Assembly (NCBI RefSeq): GCF_000152825.2
Contig: NC_014414.1
Coordinates: forward strand, 2,170,001 to 2,234,000
DNA: 64,000 nt
From: Parvularcula bermudensis HTCC2503
Lineage (GTDB): Bacteria; Pseudomonadota; Alphaproteobacteria; Caulobacterales; Parvularculaceae
Direction of reading: 5' to 3'
Each line of letters begins with the position of its first letter. Position 1 is the first letter of the stretch. The translations under genes and the position numbers were made by a program. This document shows, piece by piece, positions 29,842-38,523 of this stretch. The notes beneath the pieces are model-generated. The model did not search any database. It was not told where the DNA came from and saw only the letters and a program-made list of their open reading frames with translations.

Positions 29842-31377
29842 TTATGCCGCCTTTGGTCCCCTGTTTGAGCGCGAGAGCCCCATATCCTCGATCATCAACC
29901 CGGCGGTGGCCTTTGCCGACCCCACCACACCGGGAATACCGGCACCGGGATGGGTCCCTGCCCCCACGAAATACAGATTTCCGATTTTATCGTCTCGATT
30001 ATGAAGGCGGAAGTAGGCGGACTGCGTCAAAACCGGTTCGAGACTGAAGGCCGATCCGACATGGGCGTTCAACTTGTCTTTGAAATCCGCCGGGGTGAAG
30101 CGGTGGGTGACAGCGAGATTGTCGCGAAGGCCGGGCAAATAGCGCTCCTCAAGATAGGCAAGAATGCGCTCTTGATATTCCGGCCCGGTGACTGACCAAT
30201 CGATCCCGGCCTTTTCGAGGTTGGGCACAGGCGAGAGGACATAGAACGCATCGCATCCCGGCGGCGCGAGACCCGGATCGGTCGCCGTGGGCCGATGCAG
30301 ATAGAGCGAAAAATCGTTCGGTAATTGCGGCCCTGAAAAGATCTCGGCGATCAACTCACGATAACGTGGTCCGAACAGGATCGAGTGGTGGGCAATGTCG
30401 GGATACTGCTTTTTGGTCCCAAAATAGGTAACGAACAGGGAATTCGAAAACCGCTTTTGTTTCAGCCCCTTTGCCGCCTGCGGGCCGCGTTTTGAGCCGC
30501 CGAGCAGATTGTCATAGGTATGAACGATATCGGCATTCGAGGCGACGGCGTCGAATTGATGGGACCAGCCGCTTTCGGTCGTGACCTGAGTGATTCGGTC
30601 GTTTTGAACTTTGAGATCCGTCACCGGATCCTCAAGCCTCAGCGTCCCGCCAAGATCGGTGAACAGACGTCCAAGCCCCTCGATCAAGGCGCCGGTGCCG
30701 CCGCGCGGGAACCAGACCCCCCATTTGCGCTCAAGCGCGTGGATCAACGCATAGATCGACGAGGTTTTGTGCGGATCTCCCCCCACCAAAAGCGTGTGGA
30801 AGCTAAAAGCCTGGCGGAGTTGCTCGTCCTCGATGAAATCCGCCACCCGGCCATAGACCGACCGAAAGGCCTGGAGCGTCGTCAATTGGGGGGCTGCCTT
30901 GACCATCGACCAGAAATTCAAGAACGGCACGGCCCCGAGCTTTTCGTAGCCCTCTTTGAACACCGCTTCGGAATAGCGGTAGAATTTACGATAGCCCTCA
31001 ACGTCCTTGGGATTTTTCGCGCGGATTTGGGAGAGGAGATGCTCCTCATCCTTCGCATAATCGAAACTGTACCCATCCTCCCAATGGAGACGATAGAGGG
31101 GGTCAACATTGAGCAATTCGACATAATCGGAGAGGCGCCGCCCCGCCATCGCAAAGATTTCTTCGAGGGCGGAGGGGTCCGTCACCACGGTGGGGCCCGC
31201 ATCGAACGTATAGCCCTCAAGGGAGTAGACATAGGCCCGGCCGCCGAGTTTATCCCGCCCCTCAATAAGGGTGGTGGCGAGCCCGGCGGCTTGGAGACGA
31301 CACGCCAGCGCCAAGCCCCCAAATCCACCGCCGATGACACACGCCTCTTTCTGTCCGGCCTCTTTCTGTCCGGTCAT
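29842..31377 (-). CDS. crtI: phytoene desaturase (lycopene-forming)
   Basis: FAD enzyme that desaturates phytoene to lycopene. 511 residues. The dinucleotide-binding loop is GGGFGGLALACRLQAAG near the start, followed by GGRAYVYSLEGYTFDAGPTVVTDP. The C-terminal bacterial phytoene dehydrogenase signature reads NLYFVGAGTHPGAGIPGVVGSAK. Residues 3-11 (QKEAGQKEA) come from a 15-bp tandem duplication in the gene. The ATG overlaps the crtY stop by 4 bp. Confidence 0.96.
   Translation of the reverse strand: MTGQKEAGQKEACVIGGGFGGLALACRLQAAGLATTLIEGRDKLGGRAYVYSLEGYTFDAGPTVVTDPSALEEIFAMAGRRLSDYVELLNVDPLYRLHWEDGYSFDYAKDEEHLLSQIRAKNPKDVEGYRKFYRYSEAVFKEGYEKLGAVPFLNFWSMVKAAPQLTTLQAFRSVYGRVADFIEDEQLRQAFSFHTLLVGGDPHKTSSIYALIHALERKWGVWFPRGGTGALIEGLGRLFTDLGGTLRLEDPVTDLKVQNDRITQVTTESGWSHQFDAVASNADIVHTYDNLLGGSKRGPQAAKGLKQKRFSNSLFVTYFGTKKQYPDIAHHSILFGPRYRELIAEIFSGPQLPNDFSLYLHRPTATDPGLAPPGCDAFYVLSPVPNLEKAGIDWSVTGPEYQERILAYLEERYLPGLRDNLAVTHRFTPADFKDKLNAHVGSAFSLEPVLTQSAYFRLHNRDDKIGNLYFVGAGTHPGAGIPGVVGSAKATAGLMIEDMGLSRSNRGPKAA
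31344..31373. repeat. 2 x 15-bp tandem duplication in crtI start
   Basis: CCTCTTTCTGTCCGG is present twice in direct succession, encoding the repeated QKEAG at the CrtI N-terminus. It resembles the pyrimidine strand of the array at 16506. Confidence 0.9.
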
Positions 31378-32561
31378 CCCAAAATCCCTTCTCTCATCCC
31401 GGCGCTATGGCCAAGCGGCTGGGGGCGCAAGGCGGAGATCGCCCTCATCAGGGGGACAGGCGGCTTGCCCGCCAGCACCCTCAACTTGTCGCCCGTATTT
31501 GTCTCTCCCGCATAAAATCGCTCGATCAGGGGAATGGGCAACCGATAGAAGCGCTCTAAGACAATATACCGCTGGTCCGGCGCGGCGGCGCGGAACAACA
31601 GTCGATTGAGCAGGCGGTAGAAGCCGTGGGCGCTCCAGCGATCCCTGGCATAGTCCTCGACTATGGGTCTCACACGATCCGAGGTGAGGGGGGTGTCCCG
31701 GCCCAGGCGGTCGGCGAGGGTGGCCGCATCGGGAACGGAATAGCCGGTGACGGGATGGAACAGGCCGGCGGCAAGTCCAATGGGGACCGCCCCTGTCCGG
31801 CGCTCCGCCCAGAAAGCCTCGAAATCCCCTTCGAGCACAATCGGAAGAACGCCTTGCTCCCGCCGAGAGATCGTCGCGATCGTCCATCCCTTGCGCGCGG
31901 CATAATGGATAATTTCCGCCTCTAAATGCGATTCTGAGAGGTCAAAGCCGTCGGCGTAATAGGTGTCCTCGATCAACAGCTCGGTTTCGCTGAAGGGCAG
32001 GACATAGACAAAGCGGTAGCCGTCGGTCTGCGGTACGGTCGCATCCATGATGATCGGTTGGTTAAGGCCGTGGGGGGCAGCCAAGGTCACCTCAAGACCG
32101 AGGAATTTCTGGAACCCAAGACGCATATGCCGCACCCGTCCGGGTCCACGCCCATCAAAGACGCATGGCGCCGACAGCTCTCGACCGTCGGCGAGGATGA
32201 GACGATCCGCCGTCGCCTTTGTGACCTGTGCGCCGGTGATCACGTCAATCGAGGGGACCCCGGACAAAACGGCCGCCAAGCGCTGGGAGGTCATGGCGCA
32301 ATAGGGGGTGGGAAGGTCGCGGTCATGACCGGGGAACCGCACGGATTGTCCCGGCCATCGTTTCAGGATGAAGGGCTTGAGGCCCTCAAGGATCGCGGGC
32401 GCGATATCGGTTTCGTGGAAGCACCATGTATGGTTGCCGCCCACAGCGGCGCCTTGCTCGACCATACCGATATGGAGGGATGGGGTGCGTCGCGCCAACC
32501 GGTAGGCGGTCAGGCTGCTGGCAAGGCCCGCCCCGGCGAACAGCACGTCATAGGAAGTCAT
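31374..32561 (-). CDS. crtY: lycopene beta-cyclase, CrtY type
   Basis: Cyclises both ends of lycopene to beta-carotene. 395 residues from MTSYDVLFAGAGLASSLTAYRLA, a FAD-type nucleotide-binding start; GGNHTWCFH, VFDGRGPG and PFSETELLIEDTYY are CrtY marks, and GLFHPVTGYSVPDA is the flavin-proximal motif. The reading frame stays open for 650 bp upstream, but that part covers NDUFA12 on the other strand and is rejected. It is the first gene of the crt operon, coupled to crtI (ATGA overlap). The promoter should lie in the 96-bp spacer before NDUFA12. Confidence 0.95.
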   Translation of the reverse strand: MTSYDVLFAGAGLASSLTAYRLARRTPSLHIGMVEQGAAVGGNHTWCFHETDIAPAILEGLKPFILKRWPGQSVRFPGHDRDLPTPYCAMTSQRLAAVLSGVPSIDVITGAQVTKATADRLILADGRELSAPCVFDGRGPGRVRHMRLGFQKFLGLEVTLAAPHGLNQPIIMDATVPQTDGYRFVYVLPFSETELLIEDTYYADGFDLSESHLEAEIIHYAARKGWTIATISRREQGVLPIVLEGDFEAFWAERRTGAVPIGLAAGLFHPVTGYSVPDAATLADRLGRDTPLTSDRVRPIVEDYARDRWSAHGFYRLLNRLLFRAAAPDQRYIVLERFYRLPIPLIERFYAGETNTGDKLRVLAGKPPVPLMRAISALRPQPLGHSAGMREGILG

Positions 32562-32588
32562 AAGAGGGGTATGGGCCCAATTGCCGTC

Positions 32589-32606
32589 TTTCGCCAGAGA
32601 GCGAAA
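32589..32606. promoter_or_regulatory. inverted repeat in crtY/NDUFA12 spacer
   Basis: TTTCGC and GCGAAA form a perfect 6-bp inverted repeat with a 6-bp spacer in the 96-bp divergent region. It is a candidate operator for the carotenoid operon. It is not the TGT-N12-ACA motif of PpsR/CrtJ. Confidence 0.3.
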
Positions 32607-32657
32607 CCAAGGGCCGAAACGCTGGACACGCGGGGCGAGCCCGACGATAAGTCCGTT

Positions 32658-33077
32658 ATGCTGAGCTTCATCAAACGCCTCTTCATCTGGTGGCACGGTG
32701 CCACGTTCGGGACGTCCCTCCAAATCGCCAAATCGGGCGGGAAGCTGATCGGCAAGGACGATCAGGGAAACCGCTATTTCGAAGAAACCGGGGCGCCGTC
32801 CCATCCCGATGGGGGGGGGCGCCGCCGACGCTGGGTTGTTTATCACGGCGTGGCCGAGGCCAGCCGGGTGCCGCCGGACTGGTTTGGATGGCTCAACCAC
32901 ATTGTTGCCGAGCCCCCGACAATCGCCCCCTTGCCGGTGAAGAAGTTCGAGCAGCCCTATCTCCCCAATATGACCGGCACCCCTCTCGCCTATCGCCCCA
33001 AAGGCTCGCTGGCACGGGCGGGGGACCCGGTGGACGTGGACGATACTTATGAAGCGTGGTCGCCGGAAAACGCCTAA
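32658..33077 (+). CDS. NDUFA12-family complex I accessory subunit
   Basis: 139 residues homologous to mitochondrial NDUFA12 (B17.2), a peripheral-arm subunit of NADH:ubiquinone oxidoreductase in alphaproteobacteria. Visible marks are FIKRLFIWWHGATFGT, the GKDDQGNRYFE core, RRWVVYHGVAEASRVPPDWFGWLNH and KPNxTGTPxAYRP-like QPYLPNMTGTPLAYRPKGS. The start is ATG 32658; a longer upstream frame overlaps crtY and is rejected. The next gene, DUF2155, is also its neighbour in many alphaproteobacteria. The nuo operon is not in the window. Confidence 0.92.
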   Translation: MLSFIKRLFIWWHGATFGTSLQIAKSGGKLIGKDDQGNRYFEETGAPSHPDGGGRRRRWVVYHGVAEASRVPPDWFGWLNHIVAEPPTIAPLPVKKFEQPYLPNMTGTPLAYRPKGSLARAGDPVDVDDTYEAWSPENA

Positions 33078-33107
33078 ATCATCCGTCTGGGCGGAGGAGA
33101 AAGATCG

Positions 33108-33887
33108 ATGGGCATGAGGCGTGACGCCAGGGAAGGGGCTAAGGGACGGTCCATTGGGGGGAAGGTCACGGGATCGATGATCGGCCTCCTTTTCGGTGCC
33201 GCCTCGGCCCAATCCGTTCCCGATACGCCAACCATTCCCCTCAGTGCCGAAGAAGCGGCGGAAGGCGAGTATCAGCTCGGATGGGACGTGGTGCTGCCGC
33301 CGCCCTCGGACGACAACCAGGACGAGATCTCAGAACTCGATCGCCTGATGCGCTCCTCTTCCGGGGCGGGCTTTGGGGCCCTCACCTATAATGCCAAGAC
33401 CGACAATCCGCTGGAGCCGGTCGCGGTAACCTTGCGGGCGCTCGACAAGATCACCGCCACCTTTACCGATATCACCATTCCCTTGGGGGAAACCGCCGCC
33501 TTCGGCCCCCTCACCCTGCTGCCGCGCACCTGCGATCGGCGCCCCCCCGAAGAACCGCCTGAGACCACGGTCTTCCTCGAAGTCTATGCAGGGGACGGCG
33601 ATGTGCAGGGACAGCGGGCCCGGGATGCGCGGGCCGAGCGGGAGGCGATGCAAGTCGAGGCGCCTCGGTCGACACTCCAACTCCCCGGCACGCAAATGTC
33701 CTCGGGGGCTGAGGCAGACACGCCGCCATCCGCCCTCGCCCAGGAGAATGTGATCGACACAGAAGCCTTGGGAGAGGACGTATTCAAAGGGTGGATGTTC
33801 GCCTCCTCGCCGTCGCTCAACGCGATGGAGCACCCGGTCTACGATGTCTGGGTGATCGATTGTAAGATGGTCGACCCGCGGATTTGA
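33108..33887 (+). CDS. DUF2155 domain protein, exported
   Basis: 259 residues. An N-terminal signal-like segment (GSMIGLLFGAASAQS) precedes a Pro/Asp-rich stretch of about 60 residues and the DUF2155 core: VTLRALDKITATFTDI, GLxL-like FGPLTLLPRTCDRRPPEEPPE, then FKGWMFASSPSLNAMEHPVYDVWVIDCK. The core is split by a roughly 55-residue insertion rich in Gln, Arg and Ala (QGQRARDARAERE...). GGAGGAG is 6-8 nt before ATG. Its 3' end overlaps the convergent aat gene by 49 bp. The family's function is unknown. Confidence 0.88.
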   Translation: MGMRRDAREGAKGRSIGGKVTGSMIGLLFGAASAQSVPDTPTIPLSAEEAAEGEYQLGWDVVLPPPSDDNQDEISELDRLMRSSSGAGFGALTYNAKTDNPLEPVAVTLRALDKITATFTDITIPLGETAAFGPLTLLPRTCDRRPPEEPPETTVFLEVYAGDGDVQGQRARDARAEREAMQVEAPRSTLQLPGTQMSSGAEADTPPSALAQENVIDTEALGEDVFKGWMFASSPSLNAMEHPVYDVWVIDCKMVDPRI

Positions 33888-34507
33888 GCGGGCAGGGCGG
33901 TCATGTCGCCCTTCACGGCCAGCGCCTCGTTCAGCATATGCTGATATTCCTTTGCGACGATTTCCTGCGCGCCGAATTGGGTCAGATGATCGTTCTGAAA
34001 CTGCGCATCGAGGAGCCGGAACCCGCCCGCGAGGAGGCGCCCGACGAGATGCACCAGCGCCACCTTGCTGGCATCGGTCTCGGTCGAGAACATACTTTCA
34101 CCGAAAAACGCTCCCCCAATGGAGACCCCATAGAGGCCACCGACCAGTTGCCCGTCTCGCCAGCTTTCGATGGAGTGCGCATTCCCCTGAAGGTGGAGGC
34201 GATCATAGACGTCGAGGATCTGCCCATTGATCCAGGTCTGCTCCCGGTTTGTGCGGGGCGCGGCGCATCCGCGCATCACCTCGCGAAAGGCTGTATTCAG
34301 TCGTACCTCAAATCGGTCCTGCCGAACGACCTTGCGCAGGGATTTGGGGAGGTGAAATCCCTTTAGCGGAATCACCCCGCGAATATCCGGCCTGACCCAA
34401 AAAACCTCCTTTGCAAATCGATCTTCCGCCATCGGAAAATACCCGATGCGATAGGCCTGAAGGAGAAGATCTGTCGTCAGACGGCTGGGGGGTTGGGGTT
34501 TCGACAT
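33839..34507 (-). CDS. aat: leucyl/phenylalanyl-tRNA-protein transferase
   Basis: Transfers Leu or Phe from tRNA to N-terminal Arg/Lys of proteins, marking them for ClpAP. 222 residues: LLLQAYRIGYFPMAE, WVRPDIRGVIPL, SIESWRDGQLVGGLYGVSIGGAFFGESMFS and FRLLDAQFQNDHLTQFGA cover the characteristic signature. The start is ATG 34507 in TTCGACATTG context with a weak ribosome binding site. The neighbour DUF2155 gene converges on it with overlap, an arrangement that recurs in alphaproteobacteria. Confidence 0.95.
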   Translation of the reverse strand: MSKPQPPSRLTTDLLLQAYRIGYFPMAEDRFAKEVFWVRPDIRGVIPLKGFHLPKSLRKVVRQDRFEVRLNTAFREVMRGCAAPRTNREQTWINGQILDVYDRLHLQGNAHSIESWRDGQLVGGLYGVSIGGAFFGESMFSTETDASKVALVHLVGRLLAGGFRLLDAQFQNDHLTQFGAQEIVAKEYQHMLNEALAVKGDMTALPAQIRGSTILQSITQTS

Positions 34508-34614
34508 TGATCGAGTTTGCGCTGTTTTTCACCGAACGTCACGACGCTTTCACATGATTTTCAAGCGAAGGGGGCACCGATTGGCGTGAAGAAAATGCGA
34601 TAAAACAAAGGTCT

Positions 34615-34636
34615 AGTGGCGTTTCGCGGGGCCACT
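34615..34636 (-). terminator. hairpin downstream of M20 peptidase gene
   Basis: AGTGGC/GCCACT, a 6-bp stem, lies 15 bp past the peptidase stop on the minus strand, followed by AGACCTTTGTTTT. It may terminate the peptidase transcript. Confidence 0.4.
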
Positions 34637-34650
34637 TGATCAATAAGGCC

Positions 34651-35910
34651 CTAGGCAGTCATCAATTGCCTGAGGCGCGGTCCGTCGATCTCGCCGCTGG
34701 CCAGGCGGGCCAGTAATAACGCGGATAATCTCGCCCGTTCGACAAAGCTGTCCGCTTCGACGAACTCTTCATGGGAATGAATGCGGCCGCCGCGCACCCC
34801 GAGCGTATCGATATTGGGCACCCCCGCCGCAAACAAATTGTTTCCCTCACAGACCCCGCCTGAATCGATGAAACTGAGGGAGAGACCAAGAGCCCGACCC
34901 GTGCGATCCACAGCCTCGATCAGGGCGTCCTGCGCCGCATTCCGCGGCTTGGGGGGACGATAAAAACCGCCATGGAGGTGAGCGGAGATCCCGTCACGCT
35001 GATTGACCGTGTGGACGAGACGATCAATTTCCCCCTGGCACCAGGCGGCGGCCGCCCCGTCGGGGGCACGGCATCCGACCCGCAAGATAGCCAGGTCGGG
35101 CACGATATTCACCGGTGCGCCCCCTTCGATCGCCCCGACATTGACGGTCACGCCGTCATATCGTGCGTTCAGCGCCTCAAGCTCACAGGTTAGCCATGCC
35201 GCCGCTTCGAGGGCAGAGCGGCCCTCCGCCTTGGCGCGCCCGGCGTGAACGGCACGACCGCGTACCACGATGTCGATCACCGCCGACCCCTTTCGGGCCG
35301 CCGCAAGGGCGCCGCCTTCCAGCGCCGGCTCATAGGTCATGCCGAGATGCACCCCGCTCTGGGCGGCGGCGATTAAGGCATTGGCGCTGGCGAAGTTACC
35401 GATCTCCTCATCGGGGGTGATGACGATCTCATAGCCCAGACGATCCCGCAGCGGGCTCGCCTCGAAAGCAAGGAGCGCTTCGCGCATCAGCACGAGCCCC
35501 CCCTTCATGTCGGCAAGGCCAGGCCCGTTATAGACGCCGCCCCCAAGATCGGTGATCTCCGTGAAGGTCCCCGGGGGAAAGACGGTGTCATAATGCCCTG
35601 TGAAGACAACCCGCACCGGCGCATCGGTCCGCGCGGATACCCGCAATATCGGGCCAGTCTCGGTCGCCTCCGGCTCCCCATTGGCACCGATCAAATGGAA
35701 CGGATCGCCCGCGTCAAGCCGCACCTCCCCTTCGAGGGCGCTGAAGACATCCGCCAAAATCGGCGCAAAGCGCTCAAGGCCGTCGACATTGGTGCTGCCC
35801 GTATTGTGGCGGGCCCAGTCAATGGTCGTGGCCAGCATGGCCTCGCCTCGGTCATCCAGTTGAGCGAGAAGGTCGCGCTCCTCGGCCGTCAGAAGATCCA
35901 CTTCGGTCAT
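34651..35910 (-). CDS. M20-family metallopeptidase
   Basis: 419 residues of the M20 zinc peptidase family (glutamate carboxypeptidase/acetylornithine deacetylase fold). Metal ligands and catalytic residues can be read in TGHYDTVFP (His, Asp), GLADMKGG (bridging Asp), PDEEIGN (catalytic Glu-Glu), and HSHEEFVEADSF (His). The lid domain lies around residues 205-315 (RAVHAGRAKAEGRSALEAAA). The start at 35910 is chosen for AGAAGG 6 nt upstream. Unlike the argE gene nearby, it is monocistronic and probably cleaves a different acylated amino acid or peptide. Confidence 0.9.
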   Translation of the reverse strand: MTEVDLLTAEERDLLAQLDDRGEAMLATTIDWARHNTGSTNVDGLERFAPILADVFSALEGEVRLDAGDPFHLIGANGEPEATETGPILRVSARTDAPVRVVFTGHYDTVFPPGTFTEITDLGGGVYNGPGLADMKGGLVLMREALLAFEASPLRDRLGYEIVITPDEEIGNFASANALIAAAQSGVHLGMTYEPALEGGALAAARKGSAVIDIVVRGRAVHAGRAKAEGRSALEAAAWLTCELEALNARYDGVTVNVGAIEGGAPVNIVPDLAILRVGCRAPDGAAAAWCQGEIDRLVHTVNQRDGISAHLHGGFYRPPKPRNAAQDALIEAVDRTGRALGLSLSFIDSGGVCEGNNLFAAGVPNIDTLGVRGGRIHSHEEFVEADSFVERARLSALLLARLASGEIDGPRLRQLMTA

Positions 35911-35962
35911 TCTTTCCTTCTGCCCCTTTCCCTTTCCGGAGGCGAGCACCTACCTTCGATCT

Positions 35963-37438
35963 ATGGCCCTTTCCAATAGACCGGCGACCGATCGTCATTC
36001 GCTGTTTCAGGCGAATGTTCTCGCCCTGCGTTTCACTCAATTGCCCAACGCCCTGTGGCACCCGCAAGAGGCGGAGAGGGTGGGCCTCGACCCCCAGCTC
36101 ATCCATCTCAATCACGCGGCGCTGCCGGCGGTGGGACTGATGGCCGCGGCGGACCGCACGGCGCTGACCCGCCTTCTGGCCGGTCATGAGGCGTCCGCCC
36201 AGACTGACGCGCCCAGATCCTTTGCGACGGTCTATGCGGGCCATCAATTCGGCCATTTCGTCCCCCAGCTTGGCGATGGACGGGCGATCACCATCGCCGA
36301 AGGCGTGGGGCGCGACGGCCCCTTTGAGCTGCAATTGAAAGGGGCGGGGCGGACGCCCTTTTCCCGGTTCGGGGACGGCCGGGCGGTCCTGCGATCGGTC
36401 ATTCGGGAGTATCTCGCATCCGAACATATGGCGGCCCTCGGCGTGCCGACGACCCGCGCGCTCTCTATCGTGGCCAGTCATGAGGGAGTCCAGCGAGAGA
36501 CCCTTGAGCCGGGCGCCGTGATGGCGCGCTTTGCCCCGACCCATGTGCGCTTTGGCCATTTTGAGTACTTCCATCACCGGGGAGAGACTGCCCATGTCAA
36601 AGCCCTTGCGGATTGGGTCATTGGGGAATTCGACACCGACCTTGCGGATAGCGCCGACCCTTACGGCCAGTTCTTCGATCGGGTTGTTGAGCGGACCGCG
36701 CATCTATGCGCAAAATGGCAGGCGGTCGGCTTCGCCCATGGCGTGCTCAACACCGATAATATGTCGATCCTGGGGCTGACTATAGATTACGGTCCCTATG
36801 GTTTTCTCGACCGCTACGACCCGAACTTTATCTGCAATCACTCCGACCACCAGGGGCGATATGCCTTTGGGCGTCAGCCGGAGATCGTGTTCTGGAATCT
36901 CCGCGCGCTGGCTGTGGCCCTCTCCTCCCTGGTCCCGGTCGAGCGCCTGGTCCAAGGGCTCGAGCGCTTCGGTCCTCAATTCGACGAGGGATGGCGGGCG
37001 GCCTATGGCCCGAAATTCGGGATGGAGACAGCGCAGCCCGAGGATGGGCCGCTCCTGGTGGATTTCCTCACCGGATTGCGGACCCTTGGCGCGGATTATC
37101 CCACTAGTTTCCAGGCGCTGACCCGCTGGATTGAGGGCGAAGGGGAGCTGCCGCCCTTTGACGGCGCAGGGGAGTGGGGCGAGCGATGGCGGGAGAGGGG
37201 CCTCGACCCCGCACAGGCAGCAAAGGTCGCTGAGCGCGCCAACCCCGCGATTACCTTACGCAATTGGGTCGCCGAAACCGCGATTCGCGCTGTGGAGAGA
37301 GATCAAGACCTTGTCTTTTTCGATCGTCTTTTTAATGCGCTCACAGCACCTTTTGAGGAATTACCTGAAGTTCTTGCGCCTCTCGCCGGCCCACCGCCCC
37401 CCGAACTTGCCGGCCTCGCAGTGTCCTGCTCCTCATAA
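35963..37438 (+). CDS. selO: SelO/YdiU-family protein adenylyltransferase
   Basis: Pseudokinase-fold enzyme that AMPylates Ser/Thr/Tyr of target proteins under oxidative stress in characterised members. 491 residues. FATVYAGHQFGHFVPQLGDGRA and LQLKGAGRTPFSRFGDGRAVLRS hold the nucleotide-binding region; HGVLNTDNMSILGLTIDYGPYGFLD holds the catalytic/metal Asn and Asp. The C-terminus is SCSS, the Cys replacing the selenocysteine of animal SelO. It is transcribed away from the M20 gene with a 52-bp spacer. Confidence 0.95.
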   Translation: MALSNRPATDRHSLFQANVLALRFTQLPNALWHPQEAERVGLDPQLIHLNHAALPAVGLMAAADRTALTRLLAGHEASAQTDAPRSFATVYAGHQFGHFVPQLGDGRAITIAEGVGRDGPFELQLKGAGRTPFSRFGDGRAVLRSVIREYLASEHMAALGVPTTRALSIVASHEGVQRETLEPGAVMARFAPTHVRFGHFEYFHHRGETAHVKALADWVIGEFDTDLADSADPYGQFFDRVVERTAHLCAKWQAVGFAHGVLNTDNMSILGLTIDYGPYGFLDRYDPNFICNHSDHQGRYAFGRQPEIVFWNLRALAVALSSLVPVERLVQGLERFGPQFDEGWRAAYGPKFGMETAQPEDGPLLVDFLTGLRTLGADYPTSFQALTRWIEGEGELPPFDGAGEWGERWRERGLDPAQAAKVAERANPAITLRNWVAETAIRAVERDQDLVFFDRLFNALTAPFEELPEVLAPLAGPPPPELAGLAVSCSS

Positions 37439-37474
37439 GAAAGGCCCAGCGCATTGAGGACGCCGGGCCTTTCT
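37438..37474. terminator. bidirectional terminator between selO and argC
   Basis: AGAAAGGCCC pairs with GGGCCTTTCT (10 bp) and an inner GCG/CGC. The A/T tails on each side serve both convergent genes. The selO stop overlaps the first base. Confidence 0.75.
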
Positions 37475-37560
37475 CATGAGTAAAGGAGTGTTACACGGTG
37501 CCGATGCAAACGGCATACCGGCCCTTGGGGGGATCGCCGCCGCGCAAGGGGGGGAGGGGC

Positions 37561-38523
37561 TTATCCAGAAGGTGGAGGGACAGACAGTCCCAGCCCCTCA
37601 GGCAACCCCAGCGAAACGTTCAAGTTCTGGACGGCTTGGCTCGCCGCCCCCTTGAGGAGATTGTCGAGGGCACAAGAGAGCACGATGCGGTCGCCCTCGG
37701 CCGCGCAGACGGGAAGCGAGAGGTCCGCGCGAAGAGACCCTGCCACCGCGGCGGGCTCGGCCGGCGCCGCAATCAAGCGGATGAACGGCTCCTTCTCATA
37801 GGCCTCTTCGATCAGCTTACCCGGGTCCGCATGACCGACGATCCGTCCCGATACAAGCGCCACCAGCCCCCGGAAGAAGGGCATAACGACCGGCGTAAAA
37901 TGCACAGCCGTCTTCGCCCCGTGGGCGATCTCGGCTTCGTGTCCATGGTCCACCAGACCATAGGGTATGGCATTGTCCCGCAGGGCCTCAGGGTCGTTCT
38001 TCCGCGACGGCGTGGTCCCCGCCCCTGACCAGCCCGAAAGGCCGGTCACCGTCACCGGCCCCTGCCAGAGGGAGGCGAGGGGCGCGATCGCTAATTGCGC
38101 AGCGGTGGCATAGCAGCCGGGATTGGCGATCCGCTTTGCCCCGACAATCGCTGTTCGCCCGAGTTCGGGAAGGCCATAGGCCCATGCTGGGTCCGCCCGA
38201 TAATCGGCAGAGAGATCAATCAAGCAGGTCTGCGGTGACGTTTCCTCGATTGCCGCAACGAACGGAGCCGCCTTTCCATTGGGGAGCCCGAGAAAGGCGA
38301 CATCGACCGGACGCGCCGCCATCTCCTCAGGTCCCAGCGCTTCGCACACCAGGTCACTGATCGGCGTCGCCGCAAATTCAGTATAGACCTTGCCCAGCGC
38401 TTGGCCCGCCCATTCCCTTGAGCTTGCATAGACGACCTCAACCTCGGGGTGCCCCGCAAGAAGGCGCAAGAGCTCCCGCCCGACATAGCCCCGGGCCCCA
38501 ATAATCCCGACCGATACCGTCAT
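37561..38523 (-). CDS. argC: N-acetyl-gamma-glutamyl-phosphate reductase
   Basis: Reduces N-acetylglutamyl phosphate to the semialdehyde with NADPH. 320 residues. The nucleotide-binding start GIIGARGYVGRELLRLL, the catalytic Cys in NPGCYATAAQLA (about residue 136), LSGWSGAG, and HFTPVVMPFFRG are family marks. It is the last gene of the arg operon, and its ATG overlaps the stop of argBA by 4 bp. The bidirectional terminator follows about 87 bp downstream. Confidence 0.96.
   Translation of the reverse strand: MTVSVGIIGARGYVGRELLRLLAGHPEVEVVYASSREWAGQALGKVYTEFAATPISDLVCEALGPEEMAARPVDVAFLGLPNGKAAPFVAAIEETSPQTCLIDLSADYRADPAWAYGLPELGRTAIVGAKRIANPGCYATAAQLAIAPLASLWQGPVTVTGLSGWSGAGTTPSRKNDPEALRDNAIPYGLVDHGHEAEIAHGAKTAVHFTPVVMPFFRGLVALVSGRIVGHADPGKLIEEAYEKEPFIRLIAAPAEPAAVAGSLRADLSLPVCAAEGDRIVLSCALDNLLKGAASQAVQNLNVSLGLPEGLGLSVPPPSG

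Noticed and set aside
30520-31515. 331-residue frame on the plus strand over crtI
   Set aside because: Antisense to crtI with no domain match.
32562-33212. 217-residue N-terminal extension of crtY
   Set aside because: It covers NDUFA12 on the other strand and adds no CrtY-like sequence; MTSYDVLFAGAG is the FAD-type start.
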